From assembly GCF_014212125.1 (NCBI RefSeq), contig NZ_JACJVP010000033.1, positions 1-48,425 on the forward strand: DNA of 48,425 nt, read 5' to 3'. How positions within the stretch are numbered: the stretch's first letter is position 1; the number at the start of each line of letters is the position of its first letter. Of the stretch, positions 15,966-24,527 are shown piece by piece. The stretch comes from Cohnella nanjingensis. Its GTDB lineage: Bacteria > Bacillota > Bacilli > Paenibacillales > Paenibacillaceae. The notes beneath the pieces are model-generated. The model had not been told where the DNA came from and made no database searches. It saw only the letters and a list, made by a program, of their open reading frames with translations. The translations under genes were made by a program, and so were the position numbers.

Positions 15966-17474
15966 TTACTTGTTGTTGGCTGCTTTCCATGCGTCGAGCT
16001 GCGCTTGCGCTTCGGCCATGACTTTGTCGAGACCGGCCGCTTTCAGCTTGTCGATCGCCTTCGGCAAGTATTTGTCCGGATCGACCGTACCCGTCATCAG
16101 CGGCGCCCAGTAAGCTTCCTTCGCGTTGTTGATGGCCGCGATCTCGTTGGACACCTTCGACATGTCGAAGTTGAAGCCGAGCAGGACCGCCGGTTTGCCG
16201 GCCGCGTTGTACTTCTTGAACTCGTCCCACTTGTTCTCCGGGTCGCCCGGGTTCAGGTAGGTCAGCATGACGTTGCCCAGCGAGAACGTCGGCATGTCGT
16301 AGTTCTTGGACTCCGGCAGGTTCTCCATGTGCGTGTCGTCGATCTTCTTGTAGTGCGTGCCTTCGATGCCGGAATCCACCATGTTGCGCAGCACCGGATC
16401 GGTGTTCAGCAGGTTCAGGAACTCCATCGCTTTCTCCGGATGCTTGGAGTTCGCGGAGATCGCCTGCATCGAGCCCATGACGGACCAGTTGTAGATGAGC
16501 GCGTCGCTAAGCGGCGTGGATACGATCGGGTATCCGGCGCTCGTCGACCAGAGGTTGTCGGCGAACGGCTGCGTCGTCGCTTTGTCGACGAACCATTTGC
16601 CCGTCACCATCGCGTCCGAGGAAGATTCGGTCGTCGCGGCTTCGGTCGGAATGTAGCCGGCCGTGTAGTACTTGTGCATCGTTTGGAGCGCTTGCTTCAT
16701 CTCCGGCGTTTCGAGGACGTTTACGACCTTGTAGCTGTTGTCGTCCAGCTTGACGGCGAGCGGGAATTTCTCGATCAGGTAGTCGTACGGCACGTACGGT
16801 CCGTAGTTCTTGTCGACCTGGAACGGCATGACGTCCGGATTCTTCTCCTTGACGGCCTTCAGCAGCGGCTCGAGGCTCTCCAGCGAGCGGATGTTCGAGA
16901 TATCCAGCTTGTCGGCGTCGAGGATCTGCTTGTTGAAGCGCCATACTTCTTGGGAAGGAAGCTCCTTGTACGCCGGGATGCCGTAGTTGTGGCCGTCGAC
17001 CTTGGAGCCTTCCAGGAAGGCCGGATCCAGCGTGCTGACGATGCCTGCGCCTTCTTTTTTCAGCAGGTCGTCGATCGGCTTGAACGCGCCTTTGCGCGCA
17101 TTCTGCACGTAGTCGAACGCCCAGGAGGCGGTGAACATGATGTCCATCGGCGTGCCCGAAGCGGTCAGCACCTGCATCTTCTGGTTGTAGTCGCCCCAGT
17201 CGATCATTGTCATCTTCACGGTGACGCCGATTTTGTCTTTCGTATATTTGCTGACTTCCTGCATGACCTTGTCGACGTCCTTCTGCGGCGTGCCGATCGT
17301 GTACCAGTTCAGCTCGACCGATTCTCCCTTGGCGGGGCTGCCGCCGCCGGATGCCGACGGGCTGGCGGATCCGCCGGATGCGTTGCCGTTGCTGCTGCCG
17401 CAAGCGGATAGCGCCAGCGAAGCCGCCAATACGGACGCGAGGGTGAGCGTCATTTTTTTGCGGTTGTTGCTCAT
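15966..17474 (-). CDS. Extracellular sugar-binding lipoprotein of an ABC importer
   Basis: 502-residue lipoprotein. A signal peptide ends in the lipobox LSAC (Cys at about residue 25), followed by a Ser/Gly-rich linker and a mature solute-binding fold (ELNWYTIGTPQKDVDKV, MDIMFTASWAFDYVQN). The C-terminal part resembles the DUF3502 module found in LipO/YtcQ-type binding proteins. It is anchored to the outer face of the membrane and delivers a sugar or glycan to the two permeases encoded downstream. The ATG at 17474 has GGGAGG nine bases upstream. The ligand is inferred from neighbouring mannosidases only. Confidence 0.94.
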   Translation of the reverse strand: MSNNRKKMTLTLASVLAASLALSACGSSNGNASGGSASPSASGGGSPAKGESVELNWYTIGTPQKDVDKVMQEVSKYTKDKIGVTVKMTMIDWGDYNQKMQVLTASGTPMDIMFTASWAFDYVQNARKGAFKPIDDLLKKEGAGIVSTLDPAFLEGSKVDGHNYGIPAYKELPSQEVWRFNKQILDADKLDISNIRSLESLEPLLKAVKEKNPDVMPFQVDKNYGPYVPYDYLIEKFPLAVKLDDNSYKVVNVLETPEMKQALQTMHKYYTAGYIPTEAATTESSSDAMVTGKWFVDKATTQPFADNLWSTSAGYPIVSTPLSDALIYNWSVMGSMQAISANSKHPEKAMEFLNLLNTDPVLRNMVDSGIEGTHYKKIDDTHMENLPESKNYDMPTFSLGNVMLTYLNPGDPENKWDEFKKYNAAGKPAVLLGFNFDMSKVSNEIAAINNAKEAYWAPLMTGTVDPDKYLPKAIDKLKAAGLDKVMAEAQAQLDAWKAANNK

Positions 17475-17537
17475 GTGAGAGCCTCCCTTTTTCTATCTGC
17501 AGTAGTGTGCTTCAATTCATATCTCAACATTAATCGA

Positions 17538-17551
17538 TGAAAACCGTTTCA
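17538..17551. promoter_or_regulatory. cre-like palindrome upstream of the sugar-binding protein gene
   Basis: TGAAAACCGTTTCA has perfect 5-bp inverted arms (TGAAA/TTTCA). It matches the cre consensus TGNNARCGNWWWCA at 13 of 14 positions, but the mismatch is in the usually invariant central CG. It lies in the only AT-rich stretch (17475-17617) between regulator and transporter genes and could serve CcpA or another LacI-type regulator. Confidence 0.4.
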
Positions 17552-17617
17552 AAAATACAAGAAACCAAAGATATCATGTACAAACTAAAGAAAGGAACCG
17601 CCGAACGCCTTCGCGCG

Positions 17618-19138
17618 TCACAGCAGCCCCTTGTATTCGCTCGGCGAGATGCCGACGTGCTTCTTGAATTGCTTGTAGAAATAGCCGATCTCCAGGTACC
17701 CGACCTGCCGCGCGATCTCGTTCACCTTCAGCCGGCTGTCCTTCAGCAGCTCCTTCGCCTTGTCGATCCGGAACTTGTTGATCCGATCCGCGAAAGTATC
17801 CCCCGTCTGCTTGTGGAACAGGTGCCCGAGGTAGTTGGGATGGATATGATACTGCTCGCCCAGCGACTTGAGCGTCAGCCCCTCGGTATAGTGCGACTCG
17901 ATGTGGCGCAGCACCTGGCGGATGACGGGGCTGAGGTCCTCGCCGGAGTATGACTCGACCGAGAGCTGCGCGGCGGACTGGACCGCCCGCTCGACCTCCT
18001 CCAGCGAATCCGCGCCCGTGATGCGCTCCAGCGCTTCCTTGAAGCCCTCCCCCCGGTCGCCGCGGCTCAGCTTGTCCGCCTCCATCTTCATGCGGATGAC
18101 GAGCTCGATCGCGGCGGTCTTCGCCCGGGTCGGGTTCAGCCCCTCGGCCGCGCGGATCGCTTGGAAGTCGCTCGCGATCTGGTCGGTCAGCGCGTCCTGC
18201 TCCCGGGCGACGACCCACTTGGCGTACACATCCCAGCTCAGCAGCTCTGCGGGGAAGGCCGTCTCGTCGGCGGACGGCAGCCGGTCATAGTCGACGAACG
18301 CGCGGTCCGGCAGCACGAGGAAAAACTGCTGCGCCTTGCGCGCCTGCTCGTAGCTGGCGCCGACCTCGGCCATCGGGCAGGCGCCGCCGATCGAGACGCG
18401 GACGGGACTGGCATGCCCTTCGAGCGCGTCAGCCAGCGACTCCAGCGCACGGACGGCTTCGGCCTTGCCCGTCTCGGGATCGTCCAAGCCGAAGACGATG
18501 ACCGTGTCCTCCTCCAGGTCGCGGAACACGACGGCGGCGGATTCCTCCTTGAACCGCGCCTCGGCGGCCTCATACGCCGCCTCCGCGCCGCCCTGCGCCC
18601 GCAGCACCGCGACGGCCGCGTACGGCTTCGTCAGGTCGATGCGCAGGAGCGCCGTCCGCTCCGCCCATTCGGGCGGGGAGATGCGGCCGGTCAGGTAGCG
18701 GTACATGACGTTGTCGCGCAGGATGCCGATCTCGTCGTCGCCGAAGGGGCGCTCGGCCTGCTGCGCGTTCAGCTTGTCGACCGTCCCGGAGAGCGTGGCG
18801 TGGAGCTCTTCGAAGTGGACCGGCTTCAGCAGGTAGTTCTCGATGCCGAGCCGCATCGCTTGCTTCAGGTAGTCGAATTCGTTGTATCCGCTCAGGATGA
18901 TGACCTTGAGCTGCGGCAGCCGCTCCCGCGCGTGCCGGATCAGCTCCAGACCGTCCATGACGGGCATGGAGATGTCGGTGATCAGAATGTCGGCCGGCGC
19001 CTCCCGGAGCCGCTCCAGCGCCTGCTCCCCGTTCTCCGCGGTGCCGACGACCTCCAGGCCGAAGGCGGACCAATCGACCGCGTCGCTCAACCCTTCGCTT
19101 ATGAACGGCTCGTCATCGACGATCAGAACTTTATACAT
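17618..19138 (-). CDS. YesN-type response regulator with AraC DNA-binding domain
   Basis: 506-residue cytoplasmic transcription factor. The receiver domain (1-120) has the acidic pair in IVDDE (8-10), the phosphoacceptor Asp55 in ITDISMP and the Lys in LLKPV. A divergent middle domain follows. The AraC-type double helix-turn-helix lies at the end (about 405-506: IRQVLRHIESHYTEGLTLKSLGEQYHIHPNYLGHLFHKQTG ... NEIARQVGYLEIGYFYKQFKKHVGISPSEYK). The start at 19138 matches the family beginning MYKVLIVDDE and overlaps the kinase stop by 8 nt (ATGTATAA); an ATG eight codons earlier is possible but adds non-family residues. It probably activates the sugar-transport and glycosidase genes just downstream. 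Confidence 0.94.
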   Translation of the reverse strand: MYKVLIVDDEPFISEGLSDAVDWSAFGLEVVGTAENGEQALERLREAPADILITDISMPVMDGLELIRHARERLPQLKVIILSGYNEFDYLKQAMRLGIENYLLKPVHFEELHATLSGTVDKLNAQQAERPFGDDEIGILRDNVMYRYLTGRISPPEWAERTALLRIDLTKPYAAVAVLRAQGGAEAAYEAAEARFKEESAAVVFRDLEEDTVIVFGLDDPETGKAEAVRALESLADALEGHASPVRVSIGGACPMAEVGASYEQARKAQQFFLVLPDRAFVDYDRLPSADETAFPAELLSWDVYAKWVVAREQDALTDQIASDFQAIRAAEGLNPTRAKTAAIELVIRMKMEADKLSRGDRGEGFKEALERITGADSLEEVERAVQSAAQLSVESYSGEDLSPVIRQVLRHIESHYTEGLTLKSLGEQYHIHPNYLGHLFHKQTGDTFADRINKFRIDKAKELLKDSRLKVNEIARQVGYLEIGYFYKQFKKHVGISPSEYKGLL

Positions 19139-20966
19139 CGCTGTTCGCTGCTCCCTTCTCATCGCCGCCCGGCCAGCGGACCGTTACTTCCGTGCCGCTG
19201 CCCGGCTCGCTCTCGATATTCACGCCGTTCGGTGGACCGTAGACCAGCCGCAGCCGGTCGTGCACGCTCCGGAGGCCGAACGAGACGCCTTGGCCCTCGG
19301 CCTCCGGCAACTCCAGCGCCTGCCGGATCTGCCGCAGCCGCTCCGCCGCGATGCCTCTCCCGTTGTCCGCGAAGCGGACGACGATCGACTCCTCGTCCCG
19401 GCATGCCGCGATCGTCAACCGGTTGTCCGACCGTTGCGTCTCCAGGCCGTGCACGATGTAGTTCTCCACGATCGGCTGCAGCAGCATCTTGAATACCGCG
19501 ACGTTCGCGAGCGCGGGATCGCATTCGATCGTATAGGCGAACTTGTCCTTGTAGCGGATGCGGAACAGCTCCAGATACAGCCGGCACATCTCCAGCTCCT
19601 CGGAGAGCGTGCACGATTCGCCCGTATGGACGACGTTGCGGAACAGCGCGGCGAGGCTGTAGATCATCTCGCCGACGTCCTTCGCGCCCTGCGACATCGC
19701 CCGCATCCGGATCACTTCCAGCGTATTGTACAGGAAGTGCGGGTTCACGCGGGCCTGCAGCGCGGCCAGCTCGGTCTGCTTGATCCGGATCTCGGCCTTG
19801 TATTCCCGGTCGATCCGCCGGTTCAGCTCGTCGAGCATCTCGTTGAAGCTCTGCGAGATCTGGCCCAGCTCGTCCTCCCGCGGATCCTGGAGCCGCGCGC
19901 CGAGATCGCCGCCTTCGACCTTGCGTATGAAGCGGACGATCTTGTTCGTCCGCTTCGCGATGCGCGCGACGACGAGCGACGGGATGACGACGGCGACCGC
20001 GATGCAGGCCGCGCTGATCAGGATGATCGTCCGCCGGAGTCCTTCGTAGGCCTTGGCGACCTCCCGCTTCGGCGAGATGCCGACGACGAGATAGCCGGCT
20101 TTGTTCTGCGTCAGCAGCGAGACGTAGGACGGCTCGTCCAGCTGCTCGACGGGTTTCGGCGACTGCAGCTCGCTCATGTACGGGTAGGTCTCGCCGTAGC
20201 CCCGGCCGGACGAGTCGAACATCACCTGCCCGTCCGGCGTCAGCACGAGGATCTTTCCTTTGAGCGGCTTGCCGGCCTGGGCGAGCGACTTGCTGACGAG
20301 GCCGGAGTCGAAGTAGACCAAGAACTGGCCGATATTTTTCAGCGTGTTCTTGTCGTTGAGCTGGGCGCGCATCGAGTAGAGCTGCTGATCCCATTGGCCG
20401 ATCGTCTTGCGCACCCAGACGTTCGGCGTCGAAGCGACAGGCCCTTCGGCCGACATGACGTCGGGCACGTACGAGTTGCCCCGGTTCACGTTGAACAGCT
20501 TGCGGGTGCCGAACGGCATATAGACGTACATCTCCTGCCGCTCGGCGCTGTACAGAATAAGGTTGCGGATGTCCGGGTCGGTGTCCCGCCGGTCTCTCAG
20601 GAACGCCAGGATGTTCGAGCTGCTGTCGTCCCCTCCGGCGTAAGCGCGGTCGAGCGTATACTGCACGTAGTCCTGGTAAGGGTGCGTTAGCAGGTAGGAG
20701 GCGCTGGCCGCCAGCGTGTCGTTTCGGTACACGTCCGCGATCGCATTCTGCACCCATTCGTATTTCTCGTCGATATAGCGGCTCACCCGGTCCATCGCTT
20801 CCCGCTGGTTGTCCAGCTCGCTCTCCACGATCGAGGCGGACATGAAGTTGAACAGCAGGTAGGAGAGCGTGATGATCGTCACGATCACGATCGCGGCGAA
20901 GGTCACGATCACCTTGGTGAACAGGTTGTTCCGGATATAGTTGCGGTAGATTTTCCCGAGTCTCAA
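19131..20966 (-). CDS. YesM-type sensor histidine kinase
   Basis: 611-residue membrane sensor. A transmembrane helix near residues 15-40, an extracytoplasmic Cache-like sensor domain (about 40-290), a second transmembrane helix (about 310-335), a HAMP linker (IRKVEGGDLGARLQDPREDELGQISQSFNEM) and a HisKA_7-type phosphoacceptor segment NPHFLYN (about 405-411) follow in order. The ATP-binding domain has the N box LQPIVENYIVHG and the G box DNGRGI. The preferred start is a TTG at 20966 ten bases after GAGGGA; a TTG at 20993 has no ribosome site. It is co-transcribed with the response regulator and likely senses sugar or the loaded binding protein. Confidence 0.94.
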   Translation of the reverse strand: MRLGKIYRNYIRNNLFTKVIVTFAAIVIVTIITLSYLLFNFMSASIVESELDNQREAMDRVSRYIDEKYEWVQNAIADVYRNDTLAASASYLLTHPYQDYVQYTLDRAYAGGDDSSSNILAFLRDRRDTDPDIRNLILYSAERQEMYVYMPFGTRKLFNVNRGNSYVPDVMSAEGPVASTPNVWVRKTIGQWDQQLYSMRAQLNDKNTLKNIGQFLVYFDSGLVSKSLAQAGKPLKGKILVLTPDGQVMFDSSGRGYGETYPYMSELQSPKPVEQLDEPSYVSLLTQNKAGYLVVGISPKREVAKAYEGLRRTIILISAACIAVAVVIPSLVVARIAKRTNKIVRFIRKVEGGDLGARLQDPREDELGQISQSFNEMLDELNRRIDREYKAEIRIKQTELAALQARVNPHFLYNTLEVIRMRAMSQGAKDVGEMIYSLAALFRNVVHTGESCTLSEELEMCRLYLELFRIRYKDKFAYTIECDPALANVAVFKMLLQPIVENYIVHGLETQRSDNRLTIAACRDEESIVVRFADNGRGIAAERLRQIRQALELPEAEGQGVSFGLRSVHDRLRLVYGPPNGVNIESEPGSGTEVTVRWPGGDEKGAANSDV

Positions 20967-21014
20967 CGGTATGGTTCCCTCGCAGGCAGGCAAGATGATA
21001 AATCGCGTGCACCC

Positions 21015-21023
21015 ATTATAGCA
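21015..21023 (-). promoter_or_regulatory. Extended -10 promoter of the two-component operon
   Basis: Minus-strand TGCTATAAT is a perfect TATAAT with an extended TGN element; no recognisable -35 lies upstream. It sits about 50 bp before the kinase start codon. Confidence 0.6.
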
Positions 21024-21098
21024 TGCTCATCCTCGAAGGCGCGCCACTCGGAGGAAGCGTCCTGCTGACTGACCAACCAGCCGTCCCCCGTACACAGC

Positions 21099-21135
21099 AA
21101 AAAGACGAACCCGTGTGCATGCACAGTCGGGTTCG
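21099..21135 (-). terminator. Terminator of the glycolytic operon after eno
   Basis: 8-bp stem CGAACCCG/CGGGTTCG (21106-21113 with 21128-21135) with an inner 6-bp palindrome TGTGCA/TGCACA, followed on the minus strand by TCTTTTT. It ends the cggR-eno operon ahead of the two-component genes. Confidence 0.8.
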
Positions 21136-21180
21136 CCTTTTGGGAAGTTGCATTGGCTTCGCGCTGCAGCGCGAGGCGGA

Positions 21181-22473
21181 TTACTTCAGGTTGCTCAAGT
21201 TGTAGAACGCCTTCTTGCCCGCGTATTGCGCGGCGCCGCCCAGGCGGTCTTCGATGCGGAGCAATTGGTTGTACTTCGCGACGCGGTCCGTACGGGACGG
21301 AGCGCCCGTCTTGATCTGGCCGGCGTTCGTCGCCACCGCGATGTCGGCGATCGTGCTGTCTTCGGACTCGCCGGAACGGTGAGAGATGACAGCCGTGTAG
21401 CCGGCGCGCTTCGCCATCTCGATCGCGTCGAACGTCTCGGTCAGGGAGCCGATTTGGTTGACTTTGACGAGGATGGAGTTGGCTACGCCCTTCTCGATGC
21501 CGTCAGCCAGACGCTCGGTGTTCGTGACGAACAGATCGTCGCCGACGAGTTGGACTTTGCCGCCCAGACGGTCGGTCAGCAGCTTCCAACCTTCCCAGTC
21601 GTCTTCGGAGCAGCCGTCTTCGATCGTGATCAGCGGGTATTTGTCTACCCAGCTCGCGAGCAGGTCGACGAACTCGGCGGAGGTGAAGGACTTGCCTTCG
21701 CCTTCGAGGTGGTATTTGCCGTCTTTGTAAAACTCGGTGGAAGCGACGTCCATGCCCAGGAACACGTCGACGCCCGGCTTGTAGCCGGCTTTCTCGATCG
21801 CTTCGATGATCGTGGACAACGCTTCTTCGTTGGAGCCGAAGTTCGGCGCGAAGCCGCCTTCGTCGCCTACGGCCGTGTTCAGGCCTTTAGCCTTGAGGAC
21901 GGACTTCAGCGCGTGGAAGATCTCGGCGCCCGTGCGGAGCGCTTCCTTGAAGGTAGGCGCGCCTACCGGCAGGACCATAAACTCTTGCACGTCGACGTTG
22001 TTGTCGGCATGCGCGCCGCCGTTGACGATGTTCATCATCGGAACCGGCAGCGTCTTGGCGTTGAAGCCGCCCAGGTAGGCGTAGATCGGCAGGTCCAGCG
22101 CGTCTGCCGCAGCGCGGGCTACCGCGATGGAGACGGCGAGGATCGCGTTCGCGCCCAGCTTCGCTTTGTTCGGGGTGCCGTCGAGCTCGATCATCTTGCG
22201 GTCGATCGCGACTTGGTCCAGCGCGTCGTAGCCGATGATTTCCGGCGCGATGATGGAATTTACGTTTTCTACGGCTTTCTCGACGCCTTTGCCGAGGTAG
22301 CGGTCTTTGTCGCCGTCGCGAAGCTCAACGGCTTCGTAGGCGCCGGTGGATGCGCCGGATGGCACGATGGCGCTGCCGAACGCGCCGGATTCGAGACGAA
22401 CTTCAACTTCGACAGTCGGGTTGCCGCGGGAGTCGAGGACTTCGCGTGCGTACACGTCAGAGATAATCGTCAT
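21181..22473 (-). CDS. eno: Enolase
   Basis: 430 residues, the usual length. It converts 2-phosphoglycerate to phosphoenolpyruvate in glycolysis and is magnesium-dependent and cytosolic. Family signatures are plain: AREVLDSRGNPTVEVEV at the start, GASTGAYEAVELRD, GDEGGFAPN, the metal ligands in FLGMDVASTEF, ITIEDGCSEDDW and VGDDLFVTN, the catalytic Lys in ILVKVNQIGSL, and SHRSGESEDSTIADIAV. It is the last gene of the cggR operon; unlike its tightly packed neighbours it is separated from gpmI by a 514-bp stretch filled with seven hairpin repeats. The ATG at 22473 follows AAGGAG by about ten bases. Confidence 0.99.
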   Translation of the reverse strand: MTIISDVYAREVLDSRGNPTVEVEVRLESGAFGSAIVPSGASTGAYEAVELRDGDKDRYLGKGVEKAVENVNSIIAPEIIGYDALDQVAIDRKMIELDGTPNKAKLGANAILAVSIAVARAAADALDLPIYAYLGGFNAKTLPVPMMNIVNGGAHADNNVDVQEFMVLPVGAPTFKEALRTGAEIFHALKSVLKAKGLNTAVGDEGGFAPNFGSNEEALSTIIEAIEKAGYKPGVDVFLGMDVASTEFYKDGKYHLEGEGKSFTSAEFVDLLASWVDKYPLITIEDGCSEDDWEGWKLLTDRLGGKVQLVGDDLFVTNTERLADGIEKGVANSILVKVNQIGSLTETFDAIEMAKRAGYTAVISHRSGESEDSTIADIAVATNAGQIKTGAPSRTDRVAKYNQLLRIEDRLGGAAQYAGKKAFYNLSNLK

Positions 22474-22633
22474 GGGTTGAACACTCCTTAGGGTCGTTAA
22501 TTTAGGGTCTTGATGGCACGCGGCCTTGGGACTGCACTAGGTATGTTACGCGCCCGGCAGACAAGCGTTGCATTCTCTTCGCCTGTCGCTTGCGCGGTTG
22601 ATCTTTCATGGCGTAAAGGATGATTGAGCAGGG

Positions 22634-22965
22634 CTGCAACCCGATTCTTTCGGCTTACAGACCCCAGGTCGCGCGATTTCGGCGTTGTAACCCGATTTTT
22701 TCGGCTTACAGACCCCAGGTCGCGCGATATCGGTGCTGTAACCCGATTTTTTCGGCTTACAGACTCCAGTTCGCGCGTTTCGGCGCTGTAACCCGATTTT
22801 TTCGGCTTACTGACCCCAGGTCGCTCGATTTCGGCGCTGCAACCCGATTTTTTCGGCTTACAGACCCCAGGTCTCGCGATTTCGGGGCTGTAACCCGATT
22901 CTTTCGGCTTACAGCCCCCAGGTCGCGCGATATCGGTGCTGTAACCCGATTTTTCGGCTTACATA
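22634..22965. repeat. Seven-unit 51-bp hairpin array between gpmI and eno
   Basis: AACCCGATT recurs at 22638, 22689, 22740, 22790, 22841, 22892 and 22943, so the period is 51 bp with one 50-bp step. Each unit has a 27-nt inverted repeat (left arm CTGTAACCCGA, loop TTTTT, right arm TCGGCTTACAG: 10 pairs plus one C-C mismatch in consensus units) and a 24-nt linker around CCCCAGGTCGCGCGATTTCGG. End units are more degenerate. The array fills most of the 514-bp gap and should be transcribed between gpmI and eno; the remaining sequence shows only the eno ribosome site and no clear promoter. Confidence 0.93.
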
Positions 22966-22987
22966 CTCCCCATCACGCGGCTCTTGG

Positions 22988-24526
22988 TTAGCCCTGGATC
23001 AGCGTGCGGCCCGTCATCTCGACCGGCTGCGGCAGCTCGAGCAGCGTGAGCAGCGTCGGCGCCACGTCGGCCAGGATGCCGTCGCTGCGGAGCGTCACGC
23101 CCGGCTTGGTCACGATGCACGGCACCGGGTTCGTCGTATGCGCCGTGAACGGACGGCCGTTGTCGTCGATGACCATGTCGGCGTTGCCGTGGTCCGCGAT
23201 GATGACGGCCATGCCGCCCTTCGCCAGGATGGCGTCGACGACTTTGCCGAGGCAGGCGTCGGTCGCTTCGACCGCTTTGATCGTCGGCTCCAGCATGCCG
23301 GAGTGTCCGACCATGTCCGGGTTGGCGAAGTTCAGGATGATCGCGTCGTGCTTCTCGTCCTCGATCTCCTTCACCGCCGCGTCCGCGACTTCGTAGGCGC
23401 TCATCTCCGGCTGCAGGTCGTACGTCGCCACCTTCGGCGAGTTGATCAGGATTCGCGTCTCGCCCGGCAGCTGGACGTCGCGTCCGCCGCTGAAGAAGAA
23501 CGTGACGTGCGGGTACTTCTCCGTCTCCGCGATGCGCAGCTGCGTCTTGCCCTGCTGCACGAGCACTTCGCCGAGGGTGTTGTCGAGCTCCTTCGGCTTG
23601 TAAGCCACGAATCCGCCGACCGATTCGGCGAACAGCGTCAGGCAGACGAAGTACAGCCCTTTCGGACACTTCGGACCCCGGTCGAAGCCGCGGAAGTCCT
23701 CGTTCGTGAACACGTTCGACAGTTGAATCGCGCGGTCCGGACGGAAGTTGAAGAACACGACCGCGTCCTCCGACTCGACCAGGCCGACCGGCTTGCCGTC
23801 CGCGCCCACGATAACCGTCGGCATGACGAATTCGTCCATGACCGACTTCTCGTACGATTCCTTCACCGCTTGGATCGGATCGACGTAGGTCGGGCCTTCG
23901 CCGTACACCATGGCGCGGTAGGACTTCTCCGTCCGCTCCCAGCGCTTGTCGCGGTCCATGGCGTAGTAGCGCCCTTGAACCGTCGCGATGCGGCCGATGC
24001 CGACTTCTTCGATCTTCGCTTGGAGCTGCGTCAGGTAGCCCACCGCGCTGTCCGGCGCGACGTCGCGGCCGTCCAGGAACGCGTGGATGTACACGTCCGT
24101 CAGCTCTTCCTTCTTCGCGAGCTCCAGCAGCGCGAACAAGTGCGCGATATGGCTATGCACGCCGCCGTCGGAGAGCAGGCCGTACAGGTGCAGCTTCTTG
24201 CCGTTCTGCTTGGCGTGGCGGACCGCGCCGAGCAGCGTCTCGTTGTCGAAGAAGTCCCCTTCGCGGATGGACTTCGTGATCCGCGTCAGATCCTGGTACA
24301 CCGTACGTCCCGCGCCGATGTTCAGATGGCCCACTTCGGAGTTGCCCATCTGTCCCTCCGGCAGGCCGACCGCTTCGCCTTGGGCCGTCAGCTGCGTATG
24401 CGGATACGTCGCCCACAGGCGGTCGAAGTTCGGCTTGTTCGCTTGGGCGACCGCGTTGCCGTGGGTCTCCTCGCGAAGGCCGAAGCCGTCCAGGATGATC
24501 AGCGCAACCGGTTTGGGTGCGGCCAT
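22988..24526 (-). CDS. gpmI: 2,3-bisphosphoglycerate-independent phosphoglycerate mutase
   Basis: 512-residue cytosolic, manganese-dependent enzyme of the alkaline-phosphatase superfamily that interconverts 3- and 2-phosphoglycerate. ALIILDGFGLRE carries the first metal Asp, GQMGNSEVGHLNIGAGR the catalytic Ser, and DPDMVGH-like NFANPDMVGHSGM and IADHGNADMV the other metal ligands. The length is normal. The ATG at 24526 lies one base after the tpiA stop, with GGGGG nine bases upstream inside tpiA, so the two are translationally linked. Downstream, the hairpin array precedes eno. Confidence 0.98.
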   Translation of the reverse strand: MAAPKPVALIILDGFGLREETHGNAVAQANKPNFDRLWATYPHTQLTAQGEAVGLPEGQMGNSEVGHLNIGAGRTVYQDLTRITKSIREGDFFDNETLLGAVRHAKQNGKKLHLYGLLSDGGVHSHIAHLFALLELAKKEELTDVYIHAFLDGRDVAPDSAVGYLTQLQAKIEEVGIGRIATVQGRYYAMDRDKRWERTEKSYRAMVYGEGPTYVDPIQAVKESYEKSVMDEFVMPTVIVGADGKPVGLVESEDAVVFFNFRPDRAIQLSNVFTNEDFRGFDRGPKCPKGLYFVCLTLFAESVGGFVAYKPKELDNTLGEVLVQQGKTQLRIAETEKYPHVTFFFSGGRDVQLPGETRILINSPKVATYDLQPEMSAYEVADAAVKEIEDEKHDAIILNFANPDMVGHSGMLEPTIKAVEATDACLGKVVDAILAKGGMAVIIADHGNADMVIDDNGRPFTAHTTNPVPCIVTKPGVTLRSDGILADVAPTLLTLLELPQPVEMTGRTLIQG

Positions 24527-24527
24527 C

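Noticed and set aside
22620..22991. 123-codon frame through the 51-bp array encoding 17-residue repeats
   Set aside because: It stays open because the period is a multiple of three, has no ribosome site, and changes frame after the single 50-bp unit. The hairpin symmetry explains the sequence better than a protein.
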